From: Alistipes sp.
Lineage (GTDB): Bacteria > Bacteroidota > Bacteroidia > Bacteroidales > Rikenellaceae
Assembly: GCF_020026455.1 (NCBI RefSeq)
Contig: NZ_JAHHQJ010000012.1
Location: forward strand, 1 to 64,000
Length of the DNA: 64,000 nt
Reading direction: 5' to 3'
Positions 24,942-33,175 of this stretch are shown in pieces (the first letter of the stretch is position 1; every line of letters begins with the position of its first letter). The notes below the pieces were generated by a model. The model did no database searches and had not been told where the DNA came from. It worked only from the letters and a program-made list of their open reading frames with translations. A program made the translations under genes and the position numbers.

Positions 24942-25607
24942 TGTAGTTTTGCTTCATTTAGATTAGGTGGTAGTGGGTATGAATAGCCCTTGGTCGGGGC
25001 CCGGTTTTTTCATACGCGTTGGGTTTTTCGCTTGGGATTCCGGGCCGCATCGGTGCAAGGGGCCGGATCGGACGGATTCAGGGGGTTGAGGTCGATTTTT
25101 TCATAAGCCATCTTTTAGGAGTAAATGTGCATTTTTAGGTTGTGATCCCGGTCCTGGACCTCCTCGGATGCCCTTTTGTCGGCTTTCGGGATGAAACCAT
25201 TCCCTATATCGGTGATAAATGTAGTAATAAAATTATTATTAATGCTATTTTTCGTAATTATTTTTACGATTATTCTCTTTCGAATCTTTGTGGCTGATGC
25301 TTTCGGCTTGAAGTTATTACTCCCGAATGGGGCTGAGTCGGGTCTTGATTCCCCTTTTAGTGAAATGATTGGGGTGAATCGCCTGTTGTGGTGCGGCTGC
25401 CGGTCGGCAAAGATTTTATTTGAATATTTTGGAGTAGATTGGATTTTTTTGTTAAAAATATATATTCATAAAGAATTAATATGTAAAATATTTTTGTTAC
25501 TTTTATCCTCGCCTCCGCCCGTTGCCCGCAAGGATCCGGTGGCGGAGCGGCTTCCCTGGGTTGTTGCATGGCGGTCGGATCGTATGATAAACTTACAGCA
25601 ATGGATT
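24942..25607. other. Intergenic region between divergent susC and DUF6259 genes
   Basis: This 666-nt spacer is strongly A+T-rich at 25200-25510. It probably holds both promoters, but only partial consensus matches are seen: TATTTTTG at 25489-25496 on the plus strand and TACATTTA at about 25217-25224 on the minus strand. An open frame running from 25176 into the downstream gene appears to be incidental. No gene is supported here. Confidence 0.5.
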
Positions 25608-27644
25608 ATGATTGAGAGACTAACTGTTTTCGTGGCCCTTTTTCTACTGCCTGCCGGAGTGTTCGCGGCGGAAAAGACGGTTGTAACGTCGGCCGACGGG
25701 CTGTATACGCTTTCGAATGCTGCGGTTGAGGCGGTATTCAGCGGTAAGGACTTCTTCGATATCCGCAAATTGGTCTTGGGGGGCAAGTCGGTCGTGCATG
25801 AAGGGATGAACAGGACCCCCTGGATCCTTATATATAAAGGAGTGCAGGGCGAGAACCCCGAACTCAAGCCCGAGCATGCCGTCTACAAGGGGGTGCAGGT
25901 GCGCGAGGAGCCCGGGGCCAAGACACTGGTGTTTACCTGGGAGCTGACGCTCGATTACTCTTCGGCGAAGTATCCCGTGCGCATGTCCGTCACCCTGCCC
26001 GATGAGGGCGAGTTGTTGGCGTGGGATCTGGAAGCCGATCTGCCCGAAAAATGGCTGGTTACCGATCTGAAGTTTCCTCGCCTGGTGGTCGGGCGTCCCG
26101 CCGGGGCACGGGTCATCACCACCGAGGGATGGGGTGTCGAGCGCAAGCTGGAGATCGGGACCTTCCAGGCGCGCTATCCGTCGCACGCCTCCTCCATGCA
26201 GTTTATCCTGGTGCACAATCCCGAGGGAGCCTTCTACTACGGTACGGAGGACCGCCGCGGTTGCGGCAAGACCTACTCAGCCGAATGTTCGCCTTCGACG
26301 GTGACCTTCAGCAATGCCATTCCCGCGTCGGCCGGATGGATCAGTCGGGGTACGTTCCGTCTGCCGTGGCGTTCGCTTACGGGCTTCAACCCCAGGGGGT
26401 GGGAGGATGCCGTGGTGAGATGGTATCGCCCGTTTACCTTCACGACCGAGTGGGGCTCCAAGCCGCTGGCTGTGCGCGCCATTCCGCAGTGGTGCTATGA
26501 TGCCGATGCGTGGGTGCGGGCCCGGCATGTTACCGATGCGACACTCGATGCCGTGCTGCGTGCCGCCGAATTTTTCGGCCCGGGGCTGGGCGTGCACTGG
26601 TACTTTTGGCACAACCATCCCTACGACACGCATTATCCCGACTACCTGCCTGCCCAAAGCCGGTTTGCGGAGATGGTGCATCAGACACAGCAGGCCGGGG
26701 CACGGGTTACGCCCTATATCAACGGCCGCCTGTGGGATCCTGCGGCCGGGAGCTATCGCCGGGACCGGGGTTTCGAGGCTTCGTGCCGCAAGCCCGACGG
26801 TTCGCTTTATACCGAGATCTATCCTACCTCCAGGGTGCTCAATACGGTGACCTGTCCTTCGACCGACATCTGGCATCGGAAGATCATCGGACTGATCGAC
26901 AGCCTGCAACAGGGCATTGGTGTCGACGGTATTTACATCGATCAGATTGCTGCCGCCGCGCCCGAACCCTGCTGGAATCCCCGACACGGCCATCCGCTGG
27001 GCGGAGGCGATTTCTGGTATGACGGTTACCGCCGTCTGATCGGGAAGATCCGTGCCGGCCACCTGTCGGAGGGGCGGATCCTGACCAGCGAGGAGAATGC
27101 AGAGTGTTATATCGACCTGTTCGACATGTTGCTGGTGGTCAATACGCCCCATGAAGCGGAGCGGTGTGTGATCCGGCCGGTTTTCCCGATGGTCTACTCC
27201 GACCGGGCCGTAATGAGTGCCTTCACCTATACGCCGACCCGGGTCGAAAAGATGGGGGCGGGGGATTTCCGCTATGAACTGGCCAAGGCGTTGTTGTGGG
27301 GGGCCCAGATCGGATGGGTCGATCCCGTTCTACTGATGGACAAGAGGGTGGAGCGCGAGGCCCGTTTCATGAGAAATCTCATGCAGTTCCGCCGCGGGGT
27401 GCACGATGTGGTCTACGGAGGGCTTTTCCTCCGGGAGCTGACGCCTTCGGGCGACAATCCCGAGGTGGAGATTCCGGGTTTCGGCCGGGATACGCGGGTG
27501 CTGGCGGCCGAGTGGCGCAAGCCCGACGGTTCGCGGGTCTACCTGGTGGTCAATATGGACGATGTCCGGCATCGGGTTTCGTTGCCCGGGGTGGAGCAGC
27601 CTTTTGATGTTGCGGCGGCATCGTGCAGGCGCATTGACTTGTAG
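25608..27644 (+). CDS. Secreted DUF6259 protein, putative glycoside hydrolase
   Basis: The 678-residue protein begins with a good signal peptide (MIERLTVFVALFLLP, cleavage near VFAAE). It has a beta-rich N-terminal region (about 25-270) and then a TIM-barrel-like region containing GLGVHWYFWHNHPYDTHYP, TPYINGRLWD, GVDGIYIDQIAAA, ILTSEENAECYIDLFD and YGGLFLRELTP. The Asp of YIDQ and the Glu residues of SEENAE are candidate catalytic residues. It matches what I recall of DUF6259 (glycoside-hydrolase-like); the substrate is unknown. ATG 25608 is chosen; 25584 is possible, and the open frame back to 25176 is judged non-coding. It is divergent from susC. Confidence 0.75.
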   Translation: MIERLTVFVALFLLPAGVFAAEKTVVTSADGLYTLSNAAVEAVFSGKDFFDIRKLVLGGKSVVHEGMNRTPWILIYKGVQGENPELKPEHAVYKGVQVREEPGAKTLVFTWELTLDYSSAKYPVRMSVTLPDEGELLAWDLEADLPEKWLVTDLKFPRLVVGRPAGARVITTEGWGVERKLEIGTFQARYPSHASSMQFILVHNPEGAFYYGTEDRRGCGKTYSAECSPSTVTFSNAIPASAGWISRGTFRLPWRSLTGFNPRGWEDAVVRWYRPFTFTTEWGSKPLAVRAIPQWCYDADAWVRARHVTDATLDAVLRAAEFFGPGLGVHWYFWHNHPYDTHYPDYLPAQSRFAEMVHQTQQAGARVTPYINGRLWDPAAGSYRRDRGFEASCRKPDGSLYTEIYPTSRVLNTVTCPSTDIWHRKIIGLIDSLQQGIGVDGIYIDQIAAAAPEPCWNPRHGHPLGGGDFWYDGYRRLIGKIRAGHLSEGRILTSEENAECYIDLFDMLLVVNTPHEAERCVIRPVFPMVYSDRAVMSAFTYTPTRVEKMGAGDFRYELAKALLWGAQIGWVDPVLLMDKRVEREARFMRNLMQFRRGVHDVVYGGLFLRELTPSGDNPEVEIPGFGRDTRVLAAEWRKPDGSRVYLVVNMDDVRHRVSLPGVEQPFDVAAASCRRIDL

Positions 27645-27778
27645 GAGAGAGCCGTGTGGGCTGTTCGGATCCTGCAGGGATTCCGATTCCGAATCCCGGG
27701 CTTGGAGGCCCGGCCGTAGGTGGGATACCCGCATGACGATTGCCCCGGAAGCCGGCCGGCAATCCTTGTCCGGAATGC

Positions 27779-27817
27779 GGAAAAAGCCTGCGCCCCTTTC
27801 GGGTGCAGGCTTTTTCC
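27779..27817. terminator. Bidirectional terminator between the DUF6259 gene and dsbD
   Basis: GGAAAAAGCCTGC (27779-27791) pairs perfectly with GCAGGCTTTTTCC (27805-27817). The A and T tracts in the arms let it work for both convergent genes. The rest of 27645-27851 holds nothing else. Confidence 0.85.
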
Positions 27818-27851
27818 GGGTCGGGAATCCCTGTCGCTGTTTGGTGAATCC

Positions 27852-29891
27852 CTATTTCTGTTTGTCGAAGGCTTCGACTCCGCGGCGGAGGAAGTCGACG
27901 AATCCCTGTACGTCGAGGTCGTAGCCGCGGGGCGGAACCAGTTCCTTCCCGTCGCGCCCCTGCAATACGTAGTAGGGCTGGGCGTTGACTCCGAAGGTCT
28001 TCAACGCGTAGTAGGAGTTGATCTTGCCAAGGCTCTTGAGCACCTTGCCCGTATCGGTGGTCACCCATTCACTTTCGGGGAGCACCTTCTTGTCGTCGGA
28101 GTAGAGCGCTACGATCACGTAGTCGTTGCGCAGGATGTCGAGCACCTGCGGATCGGACCATACACGGGCCTCCATTTCGCGGCAGTTGACGCATCCGTGG
28201 CCGGTGAAGTCGATGAAGAGCGGTTTGCCGACCTTGGCGGCGTATGCCTCGGCCTCTTCCAGGTCGAAGAATCCTTCGAGGTTATGCGGCAGGTGGAGGA
28301 AGTCGCTGTGCTTGGGTTTCCGGCCGTCGGCGGTCAGCAGCATGCGCGCATCGTCGCCCGCCGGGACTGTTCCGGATCCTTCCTTCCCGAGTACGAAGTC
28401 CTGCGTGTGCAGGGGAGGCAGGTAGCCCGAAAGGCCTTTGAGCGGGGCGCCCCACATGCCGGGGACGAGGTAGACGACGAACGAGAACGTCACGATGGCC
28501 ATCGCCAGGCGTCCTACGCCGAGGTAGGGCATGTCGCTGTCGTGGGCAAACTTGATTTTGCCCAGCAGGTAGAGGCCCAGCAGCGAGAAGGTCACGATCC
28601 ACACGGCGAGGTAGATCTCCCGGTCGAGTATTCCCCAGTGGTAGGTCTGGTCGGCGACCGAGAGGAACTTCATGCCCAGCGCCACTTCGATGAATCCCAG
28701 CACGACCTTCACTGAATTGAGCCATCCGCCGCTTTTGGGCAGCTTCTTGAGCATTGAGGGGAAGAAGGCGAAGAGGGTGAACGGCAGCGCGAAGGCGATG
28801 GAGAAGGCCAGCATCGTCACGATGGGGCTCCAGAACTCCCCGGCGGTGGATTTGATCAGCACCGAGCCGACGATGGGTCCGGTGCACGAGAACGACACCA
28901 AAACGAGGGTCAGAGCCATGAAGAAGATGCCGGCAAAGCCTTTGGAGTCGGCCTTCGAGTCGGTTTTATTGACCATCCACGAGGGCATCGTGATCTCGAA
29001 CGCTCCGAAGAACGATGCGGCGAAGACCATGAAGACCAGGAAGAAGAGGATGTTCGGGAGCCAGTGCGTGGCCAGCCAGTTGAAGATGTCGGCCGTCACG
29101 GCATCGCCGCCCACGATGCGGGTGATCAGGATGATCGCCGCGATGGGCAGGGTGTAGAGGGCCACGATGAAGAATCCGTACATGCCGGCGCGGATGCGGC
29201 CCAGTGCGGGGCTTCCGGAGCCTTTCATGAAGAACGAGACCGTCATCGGGACCATCGGGAAGACGCAGGGGGTCAGCAGGGCGGCGAAGCCCCACAGAAT
29301 AGCCTCGATGATCAGCCCCCAGAGCGAGCCGCCCGCGGCCTGCTTCTGTGCGGGGACGATTTCGGCCGCAGGGACGGTTTCCGGGGCTGCGGCACCCGCC
29401 TTGTCCGGAGTTTCCGCCGACTGTACGGCGGGTGTCGCACCTGCAGGCAGGGTGATCGTCAGTTCCGTGTCGTCGGGCGGCAGACAGCTCGTATCGTTGC
29501 AGATCATCCATGCGAGTTCCGCCCGGACGGTGGCCTGCGGAGCCGTGAGTTTCACATTCTGGGCGAACTGCGCCTTTTGGGCGAAGGTTCCGATCTCCAT
29601 TTCGAACGTTTTGTCGTAGTGGCGTTCGGGGCGGGTCAACTGCTCGACGTCTCCTTCGAGTTGGGCGCCTTCGCCCGGAGTGAAGGTGATTGTCGTGGCA
29701 TTGGGGCCGTCTTCATAGGGGCCCATGTCGTACATGTGCCAGGGAGCCGGGATGGAGGCTTCCAGTACGATCCGGTAGTTCTGGCCGTCGAGGTGCTGCA
29801 CCGAGCTTTTCCAACTGACGCTCTGCGCCGAGACGGTCGTGGCGATTATTGCCGCAAGAGCCGGCAGGAGGCTACGAATCAGTTTGTACAT
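27852..29891 (-). CDS. dsbD: Thiol:disulfide interchange protein DsbD
   Basis: The 679-residue protein has three parts. Residues 1-22 are a signal peptide, and about 25-155 form a DsbD-alpha-like periplasmic domain with a Cys pair in MICNDTSCLPPDD. About 190-500 is the eight-helix membrane domain with the conserved Cys residues in LLTPCVFPMVPM and SFSCTGPIVGS. About 540-679 is a thioredoxin-like domain with CVNC at 567-570. It carries reducing power from cytoplasmic thioredoxin to periplasmic proteins. The gene is monocistronic, with a TATATTTG -7 element at 29918-29925. Confidence 0.93.
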   Translation of the reverse strand: MYKLIRSLLPALAAIIATTVSAQSVSWKSSVQHLDGQNYRIVLEASIPAPWHMYDMGPYEDGPNATTITFTPGEGAQLEGDVEQLTRPERHYDKTFEMEIGTFAQKAQFAQNVKLTAPQATVRAELAWMICNDTSCLPPDDTELTITLPAGATPAVQSAETPDKAGAAAPETVPAAEIVPAQKQAAGGSLWGLIIEAILWGFAALLTPCVFPMVPMTVSFFMKGSGSPALGRIRAGMYGFFIVALYTLPIAAIILITRIVGGDAVTADIFNWLATHWLPNILFFLVFMVFAASFFGAFEITMPSWMVNKTDSKADSKGFAGIFFMALTLVLVSFSCTGPIVGSVLIKSTAGEFWSPIVTMLAFSIAFALPFTLFAFFPSMLKKLPKSGGWLNSVKVVLGFIEVALGMKFLSVADQTYHWGILDREIYLAVWIVTFSLLGLYLLGKIKFAHDSDMPYLGVGRLAMAIVTFSFVVYLVPGMWGAPLKGLSGYLPPLHTQDFVLGKEGSGTVPAGDDARMLLTADGRKPKHSDFLHLPHNLEGFFDLEEAEAYAAKVGKPLFIDFTGHGCVNCREMEARVWSDPQVLDILRNDYVIVALYSDDKKVLPESEWVTTDTGKVLKSLGKINSYYALKTFGVNAQPYYVLQGRDGKELVPPRGYDLDVQGFVDFLRRGVEAFDKQK

Positions 29892-29917
29892 AGTCGTATC
29901 GCGTTTTATATTTCGGA

Positions 29918-29925
29918 CAAATATA
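29918..29925 (-). promoter_or_regulatory. -7 element of dsbD
   Basis: The minus strand reads TATATTTG, 27 nt before the dsbD start. The divergent glycosyltransferase gene starts at 29960 and has a near-consensus TACATTCG at 29948-29955, so the two promoters overlap. Confidence 0.5.
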
Positions 29926-29959
29926 CAGTTTTTTACGGATAAATTGCTACATTCGCACG

Positions 29960-30859
29960 ATGATTCGAATCTCGCTCGTTATTCCCACGCACAACCGTGC
30001 CGCACAACTCGTTGCGGCGCTCGAATCCGTCGTGTGTCAGGACCTTCCGCACGACGAGTGGGAGTGCGTGGTGGTGAACAACAATTCGACGGACGACACC
30101 GAAGCGCGTTTCGCCGCCTTTGCCGCGGCGCATCCCGACTGCAGCCTGCGCCTCGTCGCGGAGCAGGGTCCGGGGGTGTCGTATGCCCGCAACCGCGGAT
30201 TGCGGGAGGCACAGGCGCCGCTGGTGGCCTTCATCGACGACGACGAACGGGTCAACGCGGGATTTCTGCGCGCTTATCTCGACCTCTTCGAATCCCGCCC
30301 CGGGGCCGTTGTGGCCGGGGGACGCATCGTCGCCGAATACCCCGCGGGGCGTCCGGCGTGGATGTCGAAATATGTCGAAATGCCGATTGCCAATCCGATG
30401 GATTTCGGAGAGCGGGTGCGCCCGTTTCCGGCGGGACGCGTTCCGGGGGGCGGGAATATGGCCTTCCGGCGTGCGGGACTGGATGGTTACGGCGGTTTCG
30501 ACCCGACGCTGGGGCGGGTGAACGGCGAGTTGATCGGCGGCGAGGAGAACGACTTTTTCGAACGGCTCCTGCTCGGCGGCGAGACGATCTGGTACGTGCC
30601 GGGGGCGGTGATGTGGCACATCATTCCGCCGTCGAAGCTCACCGGGGCCTATTTCCGGCGGCTGAGTTACAACGTCGGGGTGAGCCAGCGGCTGCGGGCC
30701 GAAATCCACCGCCGGCTGCCGAAGACCTTCGTGCTGGAGATTGCCAAATGGGTGGCGACACTCCTGTTGTGCTGTACGATGCCGCCCCGCAAATCGCGGT
30801 GGTTGCTGTGCATGCGTCTGGAAATCAGCCGGGGGCTCTTCTCGAAGATCAAGCGTTGA
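29960..30859 (+). CDS. Glycosyltransferase family 2
   Basis: The 299-residue protein starts with the GT-A nucleotide-sugar fold: ISLVIPTHNRAAQL, VVVNNNSTDD, GVSYARNRGLREA and FIDDDERV, the last being the DxD metal site. RVPGGGNMAFRR and GGEENDFFERLL are typical of the acceptor half of GT2 enzymes, and WHIIPPSKLTGAYFRR follows. The C-terminus is hydrophobic and basic, suggesting membrane contact. The acceptor is unknown. It stands alone, divergent from dsbD, and shares a terminator with the convergent kinase gene. Confidence 0.85.
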   Translation: MIRISLVIPTHNRAAQLVAALESVVCQDLPHDEWECVVVNNNSTDDTEARFAAFAAAHPDCSLRLVAEQGPGVSYARNRGLREAQAPLVAFIDDDERVNAGFLRAYLDLFESRPGAVVAGGRIVAEYPAGRPAWMSKYVEMPIANPMDFGERVRPFPAGRVPGGGNMAFRRAGLDGYGGFDPTLGRVNGELIGGEENDFFERLLLGGETIWYVPGAVMWHIIPPSKLTGAYFRRLSYNVGVSQRLRAEIHRRLPKTFVLEIAKWVATLLLCCTMPPRKSRWLLCMRLEISRGLFSKIKR

Positions 30860-30950
30860 ACCCGCAGCGGGTCGGAATTGCGGATGCGGCGGGCGTCCGT
30901 GGGGCGAGGACCGGCAGCGCATGCTTCGAATGCGGGACCGATATTTTACA

Positions 30951-30984
30951 AACAAGGGGCTGGACGATCGTCCAACCCCTTGTT
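30951..30984. terminator. Bidirectional terminator
   Basis: AACAAGGGGCTGGACG pairs with CGTCCAACCCCTTGTT with a single mismatch. It lies between the convergent glycosyltransferase and PfkB-family kinase genes. Confidence 0.8.
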
Positions 30985-30985
30985 C

Positions 30986-31987
30986 CTAAAACAGATATTT
31001 CTCGTTTTTGACTTTGTTCACCAACTGGTGGATCTCGTCCCAGGCCTCCTCGCCGAAGGTTGTGCCGACGACTTCGATCACCTTGCCGGCCGTGATGGCG
31101 CCGATCGTGCCGCACTGGCGCAGCGAAAGCCCGTCGCAAAGTCCCGCCAGGAATCCGGCCGCATAGAAGTCGCCCGCTCCCGTGGTATCCACGCGCTTGG
31201 CCGCGGCCATGATGCCCACGTGAACGACCTCTTCGCCCTGCTTGATCAGCGCGCCCTTCGTGCCGATCTTCACGACGGCGAGTCCGCACATCTGCGAAAT
31301 GGCCTGAAGGGCATTCAGCGGCTCGGCCTCGCAGGTGAAGGTCTTGGCCTCGTCCTCATTGGCGAAGACGATGTCGACATGCTCGCGCACCAGGTTGCGC
31401 AGGAATTCGAGGTTTTCGGCCACGATGTTGAAGCTGGCCAGGTCGATGGCCACCTTCAGCCCGCACTCCTTGGCCGTGCGGGCAGCCTTGAGAATCAGGT
31501 CGTGGTTCTGCACCAGGTAGCCTTCGACGTAGAGGCAGTCGTAGCCCTCGAAAATCGAAGGTTCGATCTCTTCGGACGCGAGTTCGAGCGCCGCGCCGAG
31601 GTGGGTGACCATCGTGCGCTCGCCGTCGGCGGAGATCAGCGACACGCATTTGCCCGAACGCTCCCGGCCCCGGAAGATGATCGGAGTGATGCCGAGGTTG
31701 TCCAGCGCCTGGATGAAGAAGTCGCCCGTGGTGTCGGGGCCTACCTTGCCGATGAAGCCGACGCTGCAGCCCAGCTGCGCCATGGCGCGGATGGTGTTGC
31801 CGGCCGATCCTCCGAGCGAGAGGGAATAGGGGAGTCCGGCCACCGATTTCGAAATTTCGGTCTGGAGCCGGGTGTCCACGAGACTCATGGAGCCTTTGGC
31901 TAATTTGAACCTTCCCAGCACGGAGTCGGTTTTCAGGTTGACCAGCATGTCGGTCAGGGCATTGCCGATGCCAAGTACGTGTTTCAT
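30986..31987 (-). CDS. PfkB-family kinase, adenosine-kinase-like
   Basis: The 333-residue cytoplasmic protein carries both PfkB signatures: LGGSAGNTIRAMAQLG near residue 60 and DTTGAGDFYAAGFLAGL near residue 270, where the GAGD Asp is the catalytic base. The overall pattern is that of the adenosine/ribokinase-like kinases common in Bacteroidota. It would phosphorylate a nucleoside or sugar with ATP. It follows pfkA by 66 nt with no clear terminator, so the two may be co-transcribed. Confidence 0.85.
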   Translation of the reverse strand: MKHVLGIGNALTDMLVNLKTDSVLGRFKLAKGSMSLVDTRLQTEISKSVAGLPYSLSLGGSAGNTIRAMAQLGCSVGFIGKVGPDTTGDFFIQALDNLGITPIIFRGRERSGKCVSLISADGERTMVTHLGAALELASEEIEPSIFEGYDCLYVEGYLVQNHDLILKAARTAKECGLKVAIDLASFNIVAENLEFLRNLVREHVDIVFANEDEAKTFTCEAEPLNALQAISQMCGLAVVKIGTKGALIKQGEEVVHVGIMAAAKRVDTTGAGDFYAAGFLAGLCDGLSLRQCGTIGAITAGKVIEVVGTTFGEEAWDEIHQLVNKVKNEKYLF

Positions 31988-32053
31988 TCGCTTATGTTCG
32001 GGTTTTTGTTGATTTCGGTTGTTTGGCGCCGTTCGGCGGCAGGGTGGAACTGT

Positions 32054-33034
32054 TTAGATCGACAGGATTTTCACCAGCTCCAGGGCTCCGCGGTCGATGC
32101 CTTTGTCGTGTTTGATGGCCTTGGCGAAGGGCACGTAGACGATCTTGCCGTTCATCGTGCCGATCATCACGTTGCGCTGTCCGTCGAGGATCGCCTCGAT
32201 GGCCGCTTCGCCCATGCGCGAGGCGAGGATGCGGTCCACGGCCGTCGGCGAGCCGCCGCGCTGGATGTGGCCTAGGATCGTCACCCGTGCGTCGTACTGC
32301 GGGAACTCCTTCTTCACACGTTCGGCCAGAGCCGTGGCGCCGCCCGTCTTGGGATTCTCCGCGACGATCACGATCGCCGAGTTCTTGCTCTTGCGGAATC
32401 CGTGGTTGATCAGTTCCGCCAGCTGGTCGACTTCGGTTTCCATCTCGGGGATGATTGCCGCCTCGGAACCCGTCGCGATGGCGCTGTTGAGTGCCAGGTA
32501 ACCCGCCGTGTGGCCCATTACCTCGACGAAAAAGAGACGTTCGTGGCTCGAGGCCGTGTCGCGCAGTTTGTCGACCGACTCCATGATCGTATTCAGCGCC
32601 GTGTCGTAGCCGATCGTCGAGTCCGTGCCCCCGAGGTCGTTGTCGATCGTTCCGGGAAGGCCCACGATCGGAACGTTGTATTCATCGGCGAAAATTCCCG
32701 CGCCGGTCAGCGATCCGTCGCCGCCGATCACCACCAGTGCGTCAATACCCGCGGCCACCATGTTGTCGTAGGCCGTTTTGCGGCCTTCGGCGGTTTTGAA
32801 CTCCTCGCTGCGGGCGGTTTTCAGGATCGTGCCGCCCAGCTGGATGATGTTGCTCACGCTCTGCGATTTGAATTCAACGATCTCGTTTAACACCAGACCC
32901 TTGAATCCGCGCATGATTCCTTTTACGGTAAATCCGTTGTAGATGGCGCTGCGTGTTACCGCGCGGATTGCGGCATTCATGCCCGGCGCGTCGCCGCCCG
33001 ATGTCAGAATGCCTATGCTCTTGATTCCGCTCAT
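32054..33034 (-). CDS. pfkA: ATP-dependent 6-phosphofructokinase
   Basis: The 326-residue protein has the PfkA landmarks: GILTSGGDAPGMNAAIRAV (ATP site), IGGDGSLTGA (the GGDGS form typical of ATP rather than PPi enzymes), PGTIDNDLGGTDSTIGYDTAL (catalytic TIDND), EVMGHTAGYLAL and GHIQRGGSPTAVDRILA. It commits fructose-6-phosphate to glycolysis. A promoter with TACCTTTG lies 29-36 nt upstream, directly beside the terminator of the preceding operon. Confidence 0.96.
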   Translation of the reverse strand: MSGIKSIGILTSGGDAPGMNAAIRAVTRSAIYNGFTVKGIMRGFKGLVLNEIVEFKSQSVSNIIQLGGTILKTARSEEFKTAEGRKTAYDNMVAAGIDALVVIGGDGSLTGAGIFADEYNVPIVGLPGTIDNDLGGTDSTIGYDTALNTIMESVDKLRDTASSHERLFFVEVMGHTAGYLALNSAIATGSEAAIIPEMETEVDQLAELINHGFRKSKNSAIVIVAENPKTGGATALAERVKKEFPQYDARVTILGHIQRGGSPTAVDRILASRMGEAAIEAILDGQRNVMIGTMNGKIVYVPFAKAIKHDKGIDRGALELVKILSI

Positions 33035-33062
33035 ACTCTCATTTGTTAAAAACTAAACCGTC

Positions 33063-33094
33063 CAAAGGTACGAAAATAGTTTAAAAAATTCAAG
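33063..33094 (-). promoter_or_regulatory. Promoter of pfkA
   Basis: The minus strand reads CTTG (33091-33094), 20 nt, TACCTTTG (33063-33070), a near-perfect Bacteroidota promoter. Confidence 0.65.
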
Positions 33095-33130
33095 AATACG
33101 GGCGGCCCAAAAATGGATGCCGCCCGTATT
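33095..33130 (-). terminator. Terminator of the PspC/PadR/DUF2807 operon
   Basis: A perfect 12-bp stem (33095-33106 and 33119-33130) is followed on the minus strand by CTTGAATTTTTT. The CTTG directly after it is also the pfkA -33 element. Confidence 0.75.
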
Positions 33131-33175
33131 TCGGGGAACTTTTTTTATTTTGCCGCAGCCGGTTTCCGGATTTGC

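Noticed and set aside
25176..25607. N-terminal extension of the DUF6259 protein
   Set aside because: It is A+T-rich, encodes low-complexity hydrophobic sequence and precedes a normal signal peptide at 25608. It is better explained as a promoter region.
28282..28887. Short minus-strand frame inside dsbD
   Set aside because: It is an alternative frame within the membrane domain of a well-supported gene.
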